From Hypomyces perniciosus (Eukaryota; Ascomycota; Sordariomycetes; Hypocreales; Hypocreaceae), in the NCBI GenBank assembly GCA_008477525.1, contig SPDT01000001.1:2356001-2420000 (forward strand): a stretch of 64,000 bases of DNA, written 5' to 3'. The notes beneath the pieces were generated by a model that searched no databases, was not told the origin of the DNA, and worked only from the letters and a program-made list of their open reading frames with translations. The translations under genes and the position numbers were made by a program. Below are positions 1-12,858 of the stretch, piece after piece; the stretch's first letter is position 1; each line of letters begins with the position of its first letter.

Positions 1-1325
1 AAATACTGTTTTCTATATATCCCCTTTAATAATATAAAGGTTATTTAATATAGCGATAATATTAAGTTTTATATATACCTTTATATAGTTTAAGGCATTA
101 AAGGTTTCCTGGATTAATAGTAATAGGTATTAATTTTTAATAGTAATATTATTTAACCTTTAATAATTTTAATAAATATAGACGCCGCTTTTTAGTTTTG
201 CAGTTAAAAGGAAGGGAGTAATATATTATATTTGCGATTTATAAATAAATCCCTTTACTAAGTTATTATTTAACTATTTTCTTATTACCTGCAGTTTATT
301 AGGTAAAAAAAGTATATTCTCTTAGTATAAAGGTTCTTTTCCTAGTAATATTTTGATTTTATAGTCCTAAGCCTATTATAAAGGAAGTTTATTTACTGTT
401 TTTAATAGAAAGGCATTATATAGGTTATATAGCTAGGATAGCAGTTTTTTTAAAATATTTAGTTTATTAAGCTTAGGTTTCCTTACTATAAATTTCTTTA
501 TATTAACAGCTATAATCTTTTTTAGTTATATTAAAGAATAGTATTTATTAATAAACTTATATATTTCTTTTAATAATGTTATTTTTACTTTAATATAGTC
601 TCTTTATCCTATAAATATTTATTAGAAAAAGTTATATAAGAGTTTTAGTAAAGTAATAGGCGCTAATTCCTTAATTTTAATAGCTTAATTAATTTCCTTT
701 TAGGTTACTTTTATTATAGAAATATATAATTAATAATAGAAAGTAATAAAGTTTATAGCTGCTATTATCTATACATCTACTATATTAAAGTCTACTTTTT
801 AATTTTAAGGTTTAATTTAATATTATAGAAGTAGTATATTCAAAAGTAATAGTAATAACTTTAAAAAAGGTTTTCCTTTTTATTATTAGTTGTAAATTAT
901 AAAAGTAGGCAATAGCTTTATATATACTTAATTTAAGATTATCTATACCTATATTTCTTTATTATTAATTCTACGATACCTATAAGTTATATAGTAATCT
1001 TAGTTTAATATTAAAGTTTATAAAATATATAGTTTAAAGGCTTTTTCCTTAATTAGGTTATAGTTTATTTCTTTTAAAGCATTTTTAACTAATAGTTACT
1101 AGTATAGTATCATTCTTTATTTAGTTAAGTTAAGCTCTAGCTTATTTAAGGTATCTTTAACTATTAATTACTAGTAATATATATTCCCGATATTAACTTT
1201 AGCGAAATTATTTTTATTTTAATTACTATTAAAACCTATATAAAACTAGCTATACTCTTTAAAAGAGAATAGTTATAATAGTAATAGGATTTAAAGGTAA
1301 TTGTTAACTTTTCCTAGTTAATATT
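1..1325. repeat. Unclassified RIP-degraded repeat
   Basis: AT-rich sequence without a usable reading frame, interrupted at 1325 by Copia LTR A. I cannot assign a family. It continues after the LTR at 1902, because the two sides share the target duplication ATATT. Confidence 0.5.
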
Positions 1326-1901
1326 TATTAAAATAACAAGGTCATACTAAACCTTATTTATATATAGCTTCTAGGAAACTATATAATACAGTAATAAAGA
1401 AATAACTAAAAGTTTAGTTAAATTAATAATAAATAAACAATTAAATTATAATTAAGTTAATAGCTAAAAGCTATAGAATATTTAATATATATAGCTAATA
1501 TAAAAGTAATTATATAAATAATAGCTTTATTTTTTATAATAGTCCTCCAATTAAATAATAAGTATATAACAGTAGAATTAGATTTCTAGTTATATTCCTA
1601 TTTTCCATAAAATTCATTTATATAAAAAATCGGCTAAATCAATTTACAGCTATATAAACAGGAAACCATTTTAGTTGGATTTTTAATAATAGCTATTATA
1701 GCTATTATATTAAATCTAGGGTAAGCGGGGTAGCTAGTCCTAGCTTAATTATTATTATTAAAGATAATAGAAATTTCCTAACTTATACTAAAGTTCCTTT
1801 AGGAGCTCGGTCCTAGTATTAGGCCTAATTCCGGGTTTAGCTAAAATAGGAAGGTTACCTAGATACACTAAAATCCTTACTTTTAGCCCTCCTTTTTAAC
1901 A
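1326..1901 (-). repeat. Copia-family solo LTR (copy A)
   Basis: A 576-bp LTR flanked by a perfect 5-bp target-site duplication, ATATT at 1321-1325 and 1902-1906, with no internal element sequence on either side. It is therefore a solo LTR left after recombination. In sense orientation (minus strand) it begins TGTTAAAAAGGAGGG and ends in a RIP-altered form of ..AACA. The same LTR recurs at 6507, 12859, 14853 (inverted) and 42122. Confidence 0.88.
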
Positions 1902-2666
1902 ATATTAAAGTTATATTTTCTCAGCTATAAAAGGCTAAAGATTATAGGTATATTATTAAGGATACTTATAATAAAAAACACGTAAAGTTTTTTATAAAAG
2001 CTAATTATAGTTTATATAATAAAAAAGTCTAAAATTTTATTAGCTATATTCCTATTAATAAATAAAAGGTTTTTAAAAAAAGCAGTAGTAAATTTATTTT
2101 AAGATAATAGTCTTATTTATAGTTAACCTTTACTTATAACCTTTAATAAAGGTTAATCTTTTTTTTAGTTTATAAGTTAGGTTTAAGTTTTTAATAAATA
2201 AAGCTAGCTAAATTAAAGTAAGCTAAAAGTTAATAAAGCAGCACTACTATTATTATTTTTATTAATATTTAGAGAGGTTATATTATTTTAGGCCTAGATT
2301 TATAGGTTAACTAGGCATTGCAGGTAATACTAGTATATTATTAAGGTTTAATTATTATACTTTACTAGGTTATTTTATTATTAGCTTTAAAGTACTATTA
2401 AGTTAAAGTATAGCTGGTATAGCTAGATTTAGCGATTTTAGTTTTAGATTTAGTATAGATTTCCTTAATATATATTAAACTACTTCTTTTTATTACATTT
2501 ATTAAAGCTATAGCCTACTTTCTTATACTAAAAATAAAGTCCTTTAACAATATATTCCTTATAAAAGACTTAAAGGTAAAGTAGTAAAGTATATATAGCA
2601 TTTAGCTGTATTAAATTAATAGCTAGCGCTAAAGCAGTAGTTTAGTTATTTTGCTAGTATTAGTGG
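1902..2666 (+). repeat. Unclassified repeat with plus-strand coding trace
   Basis: Continuation of the repeat interrupted by LTR A. A plus-strand frame with several stops reads as protein-like sequence over about 1902-2650, for example a run rich in Lys/Tyr/Asn near 1940-2080. I cannot name the family with confidence. It is cut at 2666 by the insertion of a Gypsy-2 LTR. Confidence 0.4.
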
Positions 2667-3050
2667 TTTGTCGAGGGGGAATTGGCACTCCAAAACACAC
2701 ACACAACGACTGGTATCGAGCGCGGGAACCGCGCTCCTGACAGAACCACGAAGCGGCGATTGAGTAATATAGGGGCTAAAAAGATACTGCGGATCATTTG
2801 ATCATGATGCCGGCAGCCAAAAGCAACCAACGGTTACCTTCATACGCCTCAGTGACTGTGTTCTTATAGGTGGGGTTATGTGTGGAAGGGGGAAGAAGGT
2901 TGTTGTTTATTAAACTAGGTCTATCTGTATGTCTTTATACTCCCGTGCTTTCCTAATCCAGTAGCTGCTTAAATAAGCAGCCAACCTTTCTCGGGTAAGC
3001 TAACAAGAAAAAATGCTGGTGCGTTGCGCATGTCAGTTACCCCCGACAAA
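2667..3050 (-). repeat. Gypsy-2 solo LTR (copy 1)
   Basis: A 384-bp LTR bounded by TTTGTCG at the left and CGACAAA at the right, flanked by a 4-bp direct repeat GTGG (2663-2666 and 3051-3054). It is the least mutated copy of the family: many CpG and CpA sites remain. The first ~20 bases and the last ~20 bases are imperfect inverted repeats. Orientation is assigned from the full-length copy at 26035-38173, whose pol is on the minus strand. Confidence 0.88.
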
Positions 3051-3054
3051 GTGG

Positions 3055-4200
3055 TTTTACTGTTAATATTAATACTACTACTATTAATAACTTTATTAAT
3101 ACTAGCTAGTTTAGGTAGTGTAAAAGGCGTTATAGTAGGCGCCCTTTTAAAGCCTATTATAAATAGTTTAGTAAAGTTAATATTATTTAGTAAAGTTAGA
3201 TTTATTTAGCTTAATTATTTAAATCTTTATAGTATTAGTAAGCTTATAAAAGACCTTTATCTTTAAGGCTTTTATTATCTGCTTAGCAGTTTTATTATAT
3301 TTACTGCTTAATATAAATAACTTTACTATAAAGTTTTAGAAAGGTTTATTTAATATATATAGGTTATTAAAAGACTATAATACCTTTTAAAATAAATAAA
3401 TAATTTTATATTATTTTTTAAAGTTAATAAAAAGTATTATATTAGTCTTTTAATATTATTAGGTAAAGTTATTAGGATTTTTAATAATAATATTAAAGTT
3501 TTTTTATTACAGTTAATATATATTTCCTTTTAAATAGCCTATAATATATAAAATCTTTTTAAGTTTAGTTAAAAAGATTAATTAATTATTTATAAAGGCA
3601 ATATTAATTTAAAAATACTAGTTAATATATTTTTACTAGTATTTAATAATATCCTTATATTTACTATTAAATTACTTAAGGTTTCTAGTTTAGGAGCAGT
3701 TAAATAAATTATAATTTCTAGGGCTTAATAGTAAAGCTGTATTTAAGGCTTTAACCTAAGCTTTAATTTATACTTTAAGGTTTTAGTTTTTAACTGCCTA
3801 CTTTAAGATTTTTTATTTAAAGGTTTATTTTTATTTTTTTTATTAAGCTAAGCCTTTTTTTATTACTTAACTAAAAAGATAGAATTAATAATAAAGGTGA
3901 TTATCCTTAATAATTGCATTTATTAAATATATATAATTGCTATTAATACTAGATTTTTATAGGGTTTTAAAGAGAAAAGGGAAAAGCATTAACTTTATAG
4001 CTAAGACTATCATTTATTAGGCTAGGTTAGGCTATAAAGTAAGGTTTAGTGTATTTATATTTATTTTACTTATAATTAGTTTCCTATAGATATAAGGTTT
4101 AAGGGATAAAGGCTAGGTTATAAAGGTATTATTATAGGTTTAAGAATAAAGGGGGATTTAAAGAAATTCATAATCGGTTAAGTATATGCCTCGCGATAGT
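3055..4200. repeat. Unclassified AT-rich repeat, no gene
   Basis: Degraded repeat DNA without identifiable domains. A 61-codon open frame at 3024-3209 starts inside the LTR and is made of low-complexity Leu/Ile codons, so I do not regard it as a gene. Confidence 0.5.
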
Positions 4201-5450
4201 ATAGCCAAGTCAAAGGACAGTATAAACTATTATAGTATAAAAAGGCAGATTAAAGCAAATATTATTATTATACTATTAAGAGCGAGAAAGCCTTAAGGCT
4301 CTATAGAAAGCTATAGCTAGGAATGCGTTAGGGCCTGGTTATATAACCAGAGCTTACGTAATAGGGCGTTAATATCGCGTTATAGTAGGTGCTGTAATAA
4401 TCTTATAAATATAGATATATCCTATTTTCTTTATAATAGTATTAAAAAGCTAGCCTTTCTAGCTACTGCAGTATAAAACCCTTAAATACTTAAATAAGTA
4501 CTTTATAGTTTTAATAAAACCAAATAGCTAAAATCAATTGATCGTAAATTTAACTAATTAGTTAAATAATATACCTTTACTTTTATTAAATATAATAGTA
4601 TTCTTAAAGGCAAAAATCCTATTGCTAGTTAATTAATCTTAAATATTAAAAAAAACTAAAATAATAAAATAGTTAAATTTAAAGCTAAGCTAATTACTAA
4701 AGGTTTCTAATAACTAAAAGGAATAGATTTTAACTAAATATTTACCTTAACAGCTATTCCTTTTACTTAACAGCTCCTATGAACCTTAACTATTATCTAT
4801 AACTAAGAAATTAAATAAATTAACTTTATTAATATATTCCTTAATAAAATACTTAAAGAAACTATTTTCTTTAACTTCCTTAATAGGTTTAAAGACTATA
4901 CTAGTTAAACTTCCTTTAAAGTTAAGTCTATTTTTAGAAAGCTAAGTTATAACCTTAATATAAATCAAGTTATTTAATTACAGAAAACTCTTTATAGTTT
5001 AAAATAATCCTTTAAAAATAGTAATAGGCTTTATAAGCCTTAAAGAATAAACTAAAATATAATCCTTTAATTTCTAACTTTACTATTCTCTATAATTTAA
5101 ATAATAGTATTTTATTATTATGTATATAAATAACTATCTTTTTATTACATTAAATGAAAAAGGTATAGCTTAGTTAAAGTTAGCTTTTAATAAAGTTTAT
5201 CCTATTAAACATAAAGGCCTTGCCTTTTTTTTAAAGGTTTAAATAATTAAAGATAAATAAAAAGGCCTTGTTTATTTTTCCTAGAAATAGTATATTATTA
5301 AAGCTATAGAGTTTTCTAACCTTTAAAACTTTAAGTTTATCCAATTACCTTTATAGCCCTCTCTTTTAGCTAATAAAACTATAACTAAACTAGATAAAAA
5401 TCCTTACACTTTGCTATTTTATAAACTTAATAAAGAGATTACGTTATTTA
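4200..5450 (+). mobile_element. Copia pol fragment (RT), RIP-degraded
   Basis: A plus-strand frame over about 4560-5450 reads as Copia-type reverse transcriptase with stops. It includes a GIDFNQ-like block near 4730, an 'INFIN.FLN' block near 4815, and the catalytic YVDD box changed to YINN at 5123-5134, followed by an 'IKHKGLAFFLK' segment matching the family's 'KDLG..FLG' region. The DNA around 4390-4490 is also an inverted copy of 8870-8990 inside the B-C Copia element, so this is a truncated, inverted relative of that element. No LTR of its own was found. Confidence 0.8.
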
Positions 5451-6130
5451 ATAAAAGGTTTAAAGTTAAAGAGTAATTAATATATCTTATAGTAACAATT
5501 AAGTTATTAGTAATAACCAGCTAGTTTACTATTAAAATGAAGTTTATATACTAATAGGCCTTTATATTAAAATTTTAATATCACTTTATAATAATTTAAC
5601 TGCTAGATACCAAAAAGTTAATTATACTTTAACATACATTATATTAATTTATTATTACTAAAGTATAAAGCGAAATATTAAGTATTATATATCTATATAT
5701 TATATTTACTAAATAATTAAAGGGAAAACCTATTAACTTTATAGTAAATTTACTTTATTATTAATATTAAAAAAACCTTTTAAAGAAATGTCTATAGATT
5801 TTATTATAGATTTACTAGAAATTCTAAACTTTAAAAGTAAATACCTATAAAATACAATTTTTATTATTGTTTACTAGTATATAAAATATACCCTATATAT
5901 ATTTATAATAGTATATATTATAAGCAGTAAAGTTACTAACATTGTTCTAAAATATATTTATTTTATTTTTACAATACTATAAGGAATTATATTTAATAAA
6001 GATTAATTATTTAAATCTAGATTTTAGCCAAATTTCTATTATTTACTTACTTATAAATAGCAATTTAGTATTACTTGTTAAACTAAACTGTAAAAGTGAA
6101 GATGCTTTTACTATAAGTAAGGCATATTTT
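5450..6130 (+). mobile_element. Ty3/gypsy integrase fragment, RIP-degraded
   Basis: The plus-strand frame from about 5787 reads KEMSIDFIIDLLE, the start of a Ty3/gypsy integrase catalytic core including its first Asp. A downstream FNKD..FKSRF segment near 5995-6035 corresponds to the region of the second Asp. In-frame TAG/TAA codons sit where Trp or Gln would be expected. The preceding 300 bp fit the integrase zinc-binding region only weakly. It joins Copia RT sequence on the left near 5450, so at least one insertion or rearrangement junction lies there. Confidence 0.72.
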
Positions 6131-6179
6131 ATAATTTATTAGCTTTATTTTAATATTCCCCTTTAAATAAACTTTAATT

Positions 6180-6500
6180 ATTAAGAATTGAAACTATAAG
6201 CTAGATTTGAACTTATGCCTAGTTAAGTAGCAATTAAAACTATACTACTATACAACTTATTTCAATTGCATAGTCCCTATAGAATTATAGGTTAAAGTTC
6301 GGTTAAACTGTAGGTAGGCTTTGACCTTGGTCTTATTAATAATGCCGATTTATTTAAAGGGTTCCTAAGCCCTTCCAGGGGTTAAATCGGTTTAACTTCA
6401 GGCTTATTACTCTTTAGGCTTATTGCCGATTTCCTAGCTTAAAAAGAATCTAGGATTTTCTGAGATTCGAACCTAAGCGTAGTGGAAGTAGCAGGGACTT
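6180..6500 (-). other. Two tRNA-related, Pol III box-B-like segments
   Basis: On the minus strand, 6265 to 6190 carries an A-box-like TAGTAGTATAG and a B-box-like AGTTCAAATCT. Minus strand 6500 to 6450 carries GGTTCGAATCT. Both B boxes are preceded at similar distance by a GCTACTT.. element, so the two segments appear related. They could be remnants of a tRNA gene or of a tRNA-derived SINE. I could not fold either into a convincing complete cloverleaf, so this is not called as a tRNA gene. Confidence 0.3.
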
Positions 6501-6506
6501 ATAACC

Positions 6507-7086
6507 TATTAAAATAACAAGGTTATACTAAACCTCATTTATATATAGCTTCTAGGAAGCTGCATACAACACAGCAATAAAGAAACGACTAAGAGTCTAG
6601 TTAAGTTAACAATAGATAAACAATTAAATTGTAACTAAACTAATAGCTAAAAAGCTATAGAATATCTAGTGATATGCGGCCAGTATAAAAGTAATTCTAT
6701 AAATAATAGCTTTATCTTCTATAATAGTCCTCCAACTAAATAATAAGTATATAGCAGCAGAATTAAGTTTATAGCTATATTCCTATTTTCCGCAAAAGTT
6801 ATTTATATAGGAAATCGGCTAAATCAACTTATAGTTATATAAACAGGAAACCATTTTAATTAGACTTTTTATAATGCTATTATAGCTATGATATTAAGTC
6901 TAAGGTAAGCGGGGTAGCTAGTCTTAACTTAATTATTATTATTAAAGATAATAGAAATTTCCTAACTTACATTAAAGTTCCTCCAGGAACTTAGTCTTAG
7001 CGTTAGGCCTAATTCCAGGTCTAGCCAGAATAGGAAGGTTATTTAAATACCTTAAAATCCTTACTTTTTAGCCCTTCTTTTTAATA
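6507..7086 (-). repeat. Copia LTR, copy B (3' LTR of B-C element)
   Basis: 580 bp. Its inner edge at 7087 carries a purine-rich tract on the minus strand (AAAGGGAG), as expected beside a 3' LTR. Its outer edge carries TTATAACC (PBS-like on the minus strand), the same bases that adjoin LTR C. B may therefore be shared by two tandem elements. Confidence 0.85.
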
Positions 7087-10000
7087 CTCCCTTTAAAATA
7101 AATACTATTTTATATAACTGTAAAGTAAATATAAAATTTAAATATAGGAAAGTAATTAAAACATAAAAAATAAAAAGGATAGTTAATATAGCTAAAAATA
7201 ATAAAAATAACTAAAATAACTAATAGTTACGAAATAGCTAATAACTATAAAAAAGAAAGGATAAGAACCTTAAATATAAACCTTAAGTAAAAGCTTAAGA
7301 TTAAAGAGACTTATAAAGTTTTTTAATTTCAGACCTAAAAAAGGCTTAATAAGTCTATTAGTAACTATTTTACTAGTTTCTAAATAGCTAACTGTAATAA
7401 CACTATTTTTAACCTATTCTTTAATATAATAAAACTATAATAAAGTATATTTTATTTAGTTATAAAGGGTAAGGTTATTTAAAGTAAAAATAATACTTTT
7501 AGTATTATTAAGTAGAGAGATTAGCTGTTTAATTAGTTAATTTACCTTATTATATAGGCCAATAAGCCACTAAATCTCTCTAATAGCTTCTATAAAAGCT
7601 ATAAACTCTACTTTTAATATAAAGAGATAAATAATTAAGCCCCTTTTTAATTTCCAGTTAATTAGCTTATTAGTAACTATAATTATATAGCTATAAATCA
7701 ATTTATTTAATTCTTTATCCCTAATAAAATTACTATTATAATAACTAATAGGGATAGGATTAGATTTTTAAATATATTAAATAACTAAGTCCTAAGTACT
7801 ATTTAAATATTATAATAGATTACAGGCTATATTTAAATGCTTTTTATAAAGGCCTTCAAATTATCTAGCTAAGTATTAAAATTAAAAAGCTAATATCTAC
7901 TTAAATATAAATTATTAAATAGATAATAGTATTAATAATAGTTTAAAAAGACTTAGTATTAACTTTATTTAGTTTAGTTATAGTTTTATTAACTAAAAGA
8001 AAGGGCTATAAAAATAATTAAATAGGCTTAAAGTTTTCAAGGTTAGAAAACTTTATAGCTTTAATAATATACTATTTCTAGGAAAGCTAAAAAAATCCTC
8101 TTTTTCTATCTTTAACTATCTAGACCCTTAAATAAAAAGGTAAGGCCTTTATCTTTTATCGTATAAAGTTTATTAAAAGTTAGCTTTAACTAGTTTATAG
8201 TTTCTTTATTTAGTTTAATAAAAAGACAGTTATTTATATAAGTAATAATAAAAATACTATTATTTAAATTATAAAGAATAGCAGAGTTAGAAATTAAAGC
8301 ATTATATCCTAGTTTATTTCCTAAGGCTTATAAAGCCTATTACTATTCTTTAAAGGACTGTTTTAGACTATAAAAAGATTTCTATAACTAAATAACTTAA
8401 TTTATATTAAGGTTATAACCTAGTTTTCTAAGAATAGACTTAATTTTAAAGGACACTTAACTAGTATAGTCTTTAAACCCTTTAAGGAAGTTAAAGAAGA
8501 TAGTTTCCTTAAGTATCCTATTAAAAAATATATTAATAACGTTAATTTATTCGATTTCCTAGCTATAAATAATAGCTAAAGCTAATAAAAGCTGTTAAAT
8601 AGAAAAAACAGCTATTAAAGTAAACGTTTAGTTAAAATCTATTCCTTTTAGTTATTAAAAGCCTTTAACAACTAGCCTAGCTTTAAATATTACTATTTTA
8701 TTATTTTAATCTTTCTTAATCTTTAAGACTAATCGACTTATAATAGGATTCCTGCCTTTAAGAATACTATTATATTTAATAAAAGTAAAGGGATATTATT
8801 TAACTAGGTAGTTAAATTTACTATAAATCGCTCCTAGCTATTTAATTTTATTAAGATTATAAAATATTTACTTAAGCGTTTATAGGTTTTATACTGCAGT
8901 AGCTAAAAAGGCTAGCTTTTTAATATTATTATAAAGAAAGTAGGATATATTTATATCTATAGGATCCTTTATAACTGTAAAGTCTTATATAACTAGTATA
9001 GGAATAAAATTAAAAATAAAGGGAATAGTAGGTAGTCTTTTTAGAATAGGGTTAAGGAGTAAAGGATTAATATTTTAAAGGCTAGGAATTATTTAATTTA
9101 ATAAATCTAACTCTATTTCTTTATTTAATTCCTTATTATCCTAACCTATAATAGGCTTTAGGCTTTAAGCCTTAAGGATCTTATCTTTATATAGCTTTAT
9201 AGTTAATGATTTAAAGACTATAGATTTAGTTAAAATATAAATAAAATAAGTATTACTACCTAAAACTGCTAATAGTCTCCCAGTTTTAGTCTTAAAGGCT
9301 AATTTATAGCTTTTAGCCTTTTATTTTTACAAAATAAATACTTTATAATAAAAGGTAAAGTCCCTATTAATAATATCTATATAGTTACTTAATTTAAAAA
9401 CTATAGTAATAATAAAATTTTAAAGATATAGCAGTAAATTAACTATTATAATAGTAGCCTCTAGCCTATTTAATAAAACTTTAATAACGTATTCTATTAA
9501 ATTATTTTGTTTATAAATATAAAGGCTATTATAAAAATATATAATTTTTAAAGAAAAGAATTAGGTTTAAAGTTCCTAATTAATTTCTTTTCTACTATTA
9601 TAATAGAAGTCTTTAAAATAATAGTTATATTGCATTTTAAGGCTACCTATAAAGCCTTATATAGTAGCTAAAAGGGTAGGTCTATTATAATCTTTTAAAA
9701 GGAATAGCTACCTATATTTTCATTTTCTATTAATAATTAAAACATTAATAGGGGCTTTATTATAAGGCAGTAGCTTTATAAAGAAAGTATTAGCTTTTAA
9801 ATTATTTAAAGAGGCTAGTAGATTCGGAATTAACTTTAAATTAAGCCTTTTCATAGCTTTTCCTTTATTATAAACTAAATAATAAAAGTTAGTTTGTTTA
9901 ATAAAATTAAAGTTAAAAATTCTAGTAATTATTTTAGCAGTTTTCTTTAATAAACTTAAACTAATATAACCTAGTCTTTTATACTATAAGAAGGCTAGCT

Positions 10001-11744
10001 TTAATAGTTTATAGCTAGAATTACTATTAATAATAGTATTTCCCTTTAGTTTAAATAGCTTAATAACTTTTAAATCTTTAATAATAAAGGATTCTTTAAG
10101 TATATAAGGCCTTTCTATTATAAAACTATCCTCTATAGGCTTATTCCCCTTTATTTCTTTAAGCAATAAAGGTATATAAGGCCCTTTTTCCTTTATTTAG
10201 CTTAGGGTTTTAAGGAGTTTAAAGAGATCTTTTCCTTTAAGATTATTCTTTTTTATAAGCTTAAGACTAAATCTAGTTAATTATTTTTTTAAAGTTATTA
10301 CTTTTAAAATAATAATATATTTTTAAGCTTTTTCTTTATTAATAGTAGGAATCTAAACCTATATAAAGCTATAAACTTTATAGCTATTTATATAGCTATT
10401 TATATAGCTATATAGTATAGTATATCCTTTAATTATAAAGAAAAAACTATATTTTAAGGGATTTAATAGCTTTATTAACTATATAGTTTTTATAAAAAGA
10501 GTATTATACTATATATATCTTTTAGTTTAATAATGCTTTAAGCTATTTATAAGGTTTATATTTAACTATAGGCAATAAAGGGTATTTAGCAATTTTATTT
10601 CTTTATAGTTATTATCTTTATTAAGGATATTAAAAGTAGCTATACTTATTCTTTTAAGGGTAATAAGGCCCCTGCTAATATAGATAATACCTAGGTCCCC
10701 TTTATTAAGTTTATACTATATAAACTATTTCCTAGAATTAACTATATAAACTGTAGATCTAGTTTTATATAATAGATTATTTTAAATAGAAAGTTTAGGG
10801 GGTTTAGGTTTTTTAAAAGATTTAAAAGGCTTAAAAGGTTTTTTGCCTTTTTTAGCATTTACGGCTTATAAAAGATCTCGATTACTATTTAAACTATTAA
10901 TAAATTTAATAGAAGACTCTTCTAATAGCTTTTCTAAGCTATACTCCCTAGTAGCTAGATAATATATGCTAGTAAAAGCAGTATCCTCTATAGTTTGCTT
11001 CTAGTTTTGATTCTTTTAGTTTCCTTGATTCTTTTAATTTCCTTTCCTTTTTATGGAATTAGAAGCTGGCTTTTAACCTTTGGATCTAGGAGGTACTAAT
11101 TGATTTTTAAGGGATTTAGAAGGCCCTGTAGCCTTATTGACTTTATATATAGTAGAAGATAGATTCCTAGTCTCTTTTAATATATCTGCTATAAGAAACT
11201 GAATATTAAAACCTTTAGTAGATTGCCTAATAGCTTTACTAGATTTAATGGTTCCTTTAATTTATTTAGTTTACTAAAGACAAGTCTTTTTTAAGGCATT
11301 TAAATATTAATTTACTTGGTTTAATATATTAATATTAACTTTTAAAATGGCTAGCCTAGCTAATACATTATTAAAAGTAACATTAAATTTAACTAAAGAT
11401 CCTTTATAATTACTATAATTTAATAAGTGAAATTCCCTGTAAAGGGAATCTCTCTATAAAGTATTAAAGTAACTATATTGTCTCTTTAATGCTAAAAATA
11501 GTTCTTTTAGGCTTTAAATTTAAATAATAGATATAGCGGGAATAACTATTAAACTATCCGTAAATAATATAAGTAATAAGGCCTGTTTTAAATTAAATAA
11601 GGAATTAGCAACTATAGGATTTTCTATAAAAGTATCGTAATCTATAGCCTTTAATATAATACTTAAGGACTGTTTTTACTGATTAAAATTATTAGGACCT
11701 ATTAGCTTATAGCTTTCTAGAAAGCTATAGACCTTTTTTAATGC

Positions 11745-12149
11745 TTTGTCGAGGGGGAATTGGCACTCCAAAACACACACACAATATACACACATACCCA
11801 CATACAATGACTGGTATTGAGCGCAGTTCCCGCGCTCCTAACAGAACCATAAACCGGCAATTAAGTAATATAGGGACTAAAAGATACTGCAGATCATTTA
11901 ATTATAATACCAGCAGCTAAAAGCAACTAATAGTTACCTTTATACGCCTTAGCGGCTATATTCTTATAGGTAAGGCTATATATTAAAGGGGGAGAAAGGT
12001 TAATGTTTATTAAACTAGGTCTATCTGTATATCTTTATACTCCTATACTTTCTTAATCCAGTAGCCGCTTAAATAAACAGCTAACCTTTCTCAGATAAGC
12101 TAACAAGAAAAATGCAGGTGCATTAGGCATGTCAGTTACCCCCAATAAA
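11745..12149 (-). repeat. Gypsy-2 solo LTR (copy 2)
   Basis: A 405-bp LTR flanked by the 4-bp duplication ATGC (11741-11744 and 12150-12153), inserted into the 5' (gag) part of the B-C Copia element. It starts TTTGTCGAGGGGG and ends CCCCCAATAAA, a C-to-T/G-to-A derivative of CCCCCGACAAA. Confidence 0.88.
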
Positions 12150-12858
12150 ATGCCTTTTTAATAAAACTATTATTTAAAGTAGAAATAGTATTTTAAGGTT
12201 AAGGACTAGATGTAAATAGAACTTAGACTAATATAGGAATAGGAGTAGGAGCTTATATTAATACTGGTATAAGGGCTATAAGATTAATTTCTATTAGACT
12301 AGTAGTCTATTAAGATTAAAGACTTAAAATAGCAGCAGCTAGGCTAGTTAGAGTATTATTTAACTAGGTTATAATATTATTCTAACCCTTTAACTATACC
12401 TTAACTATTTTAGTGAAAGCCCTCTATACCTAAAGCTTTTATTTTATATTCTATACTTAAATAAATAGATCCCTTTACTGCTAGGGAGAGCCATTATCTT
12501 TAATTAAGGAAATAAAGCTGCTAGGAGCCTTAATAGGTCGACTTATAGTGTTAATGTTAGACTTATATCCTATAGAAATAGGAAATAATACTATATACTA
12601 TATAGTGTATAGTAAAAATCATTAAAATAGTAAAGATAAAAGTAATACTAATAGTATTACTATAACTGCAATAGTATTTGCAGTAGAAGCCTAAGAATAG
12701 CTTTTAGTAGCCAAAATCCTAAAACTGCAGATATAAATATTAGGATAAATACTATAAAAACCTGCTATAAGTGCTGTAGTAGCGCTAAGGGAAGTGCTAT
12801 AACTATTAGAAAAATCTATTAATAGAGACCTAAAGAAAACTCTCTTAGGCTTATAACC

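Noticed and set aside
2667..3050. Gypsy-2 unit interpreted as a MITE/DNA transposon (terminal inverted repeats, 4-bp duplication)
   Set aside because: The same unit flanks a 12.1-kb element with minus-strand gypsy RT and RNase H traces and a single outer TTAT duplication, with a purine tract beside it, so it is an LTR. The inverted ends are still reported as unusual.
3024..3209. 61-codon open frame
   Set aside because: Starts inside the LTR and consists of Leu/Ile-rich codons from TTA/ATA DNA; no coding evidence.
10375..10420. Possible CRISPR or regulatory repeat (TATAGCTATTTA units)
   Set aside because: A short 12-13-bp tandem microsatellite inside the Copia element; no spacers, and the genome is eukaryotic.
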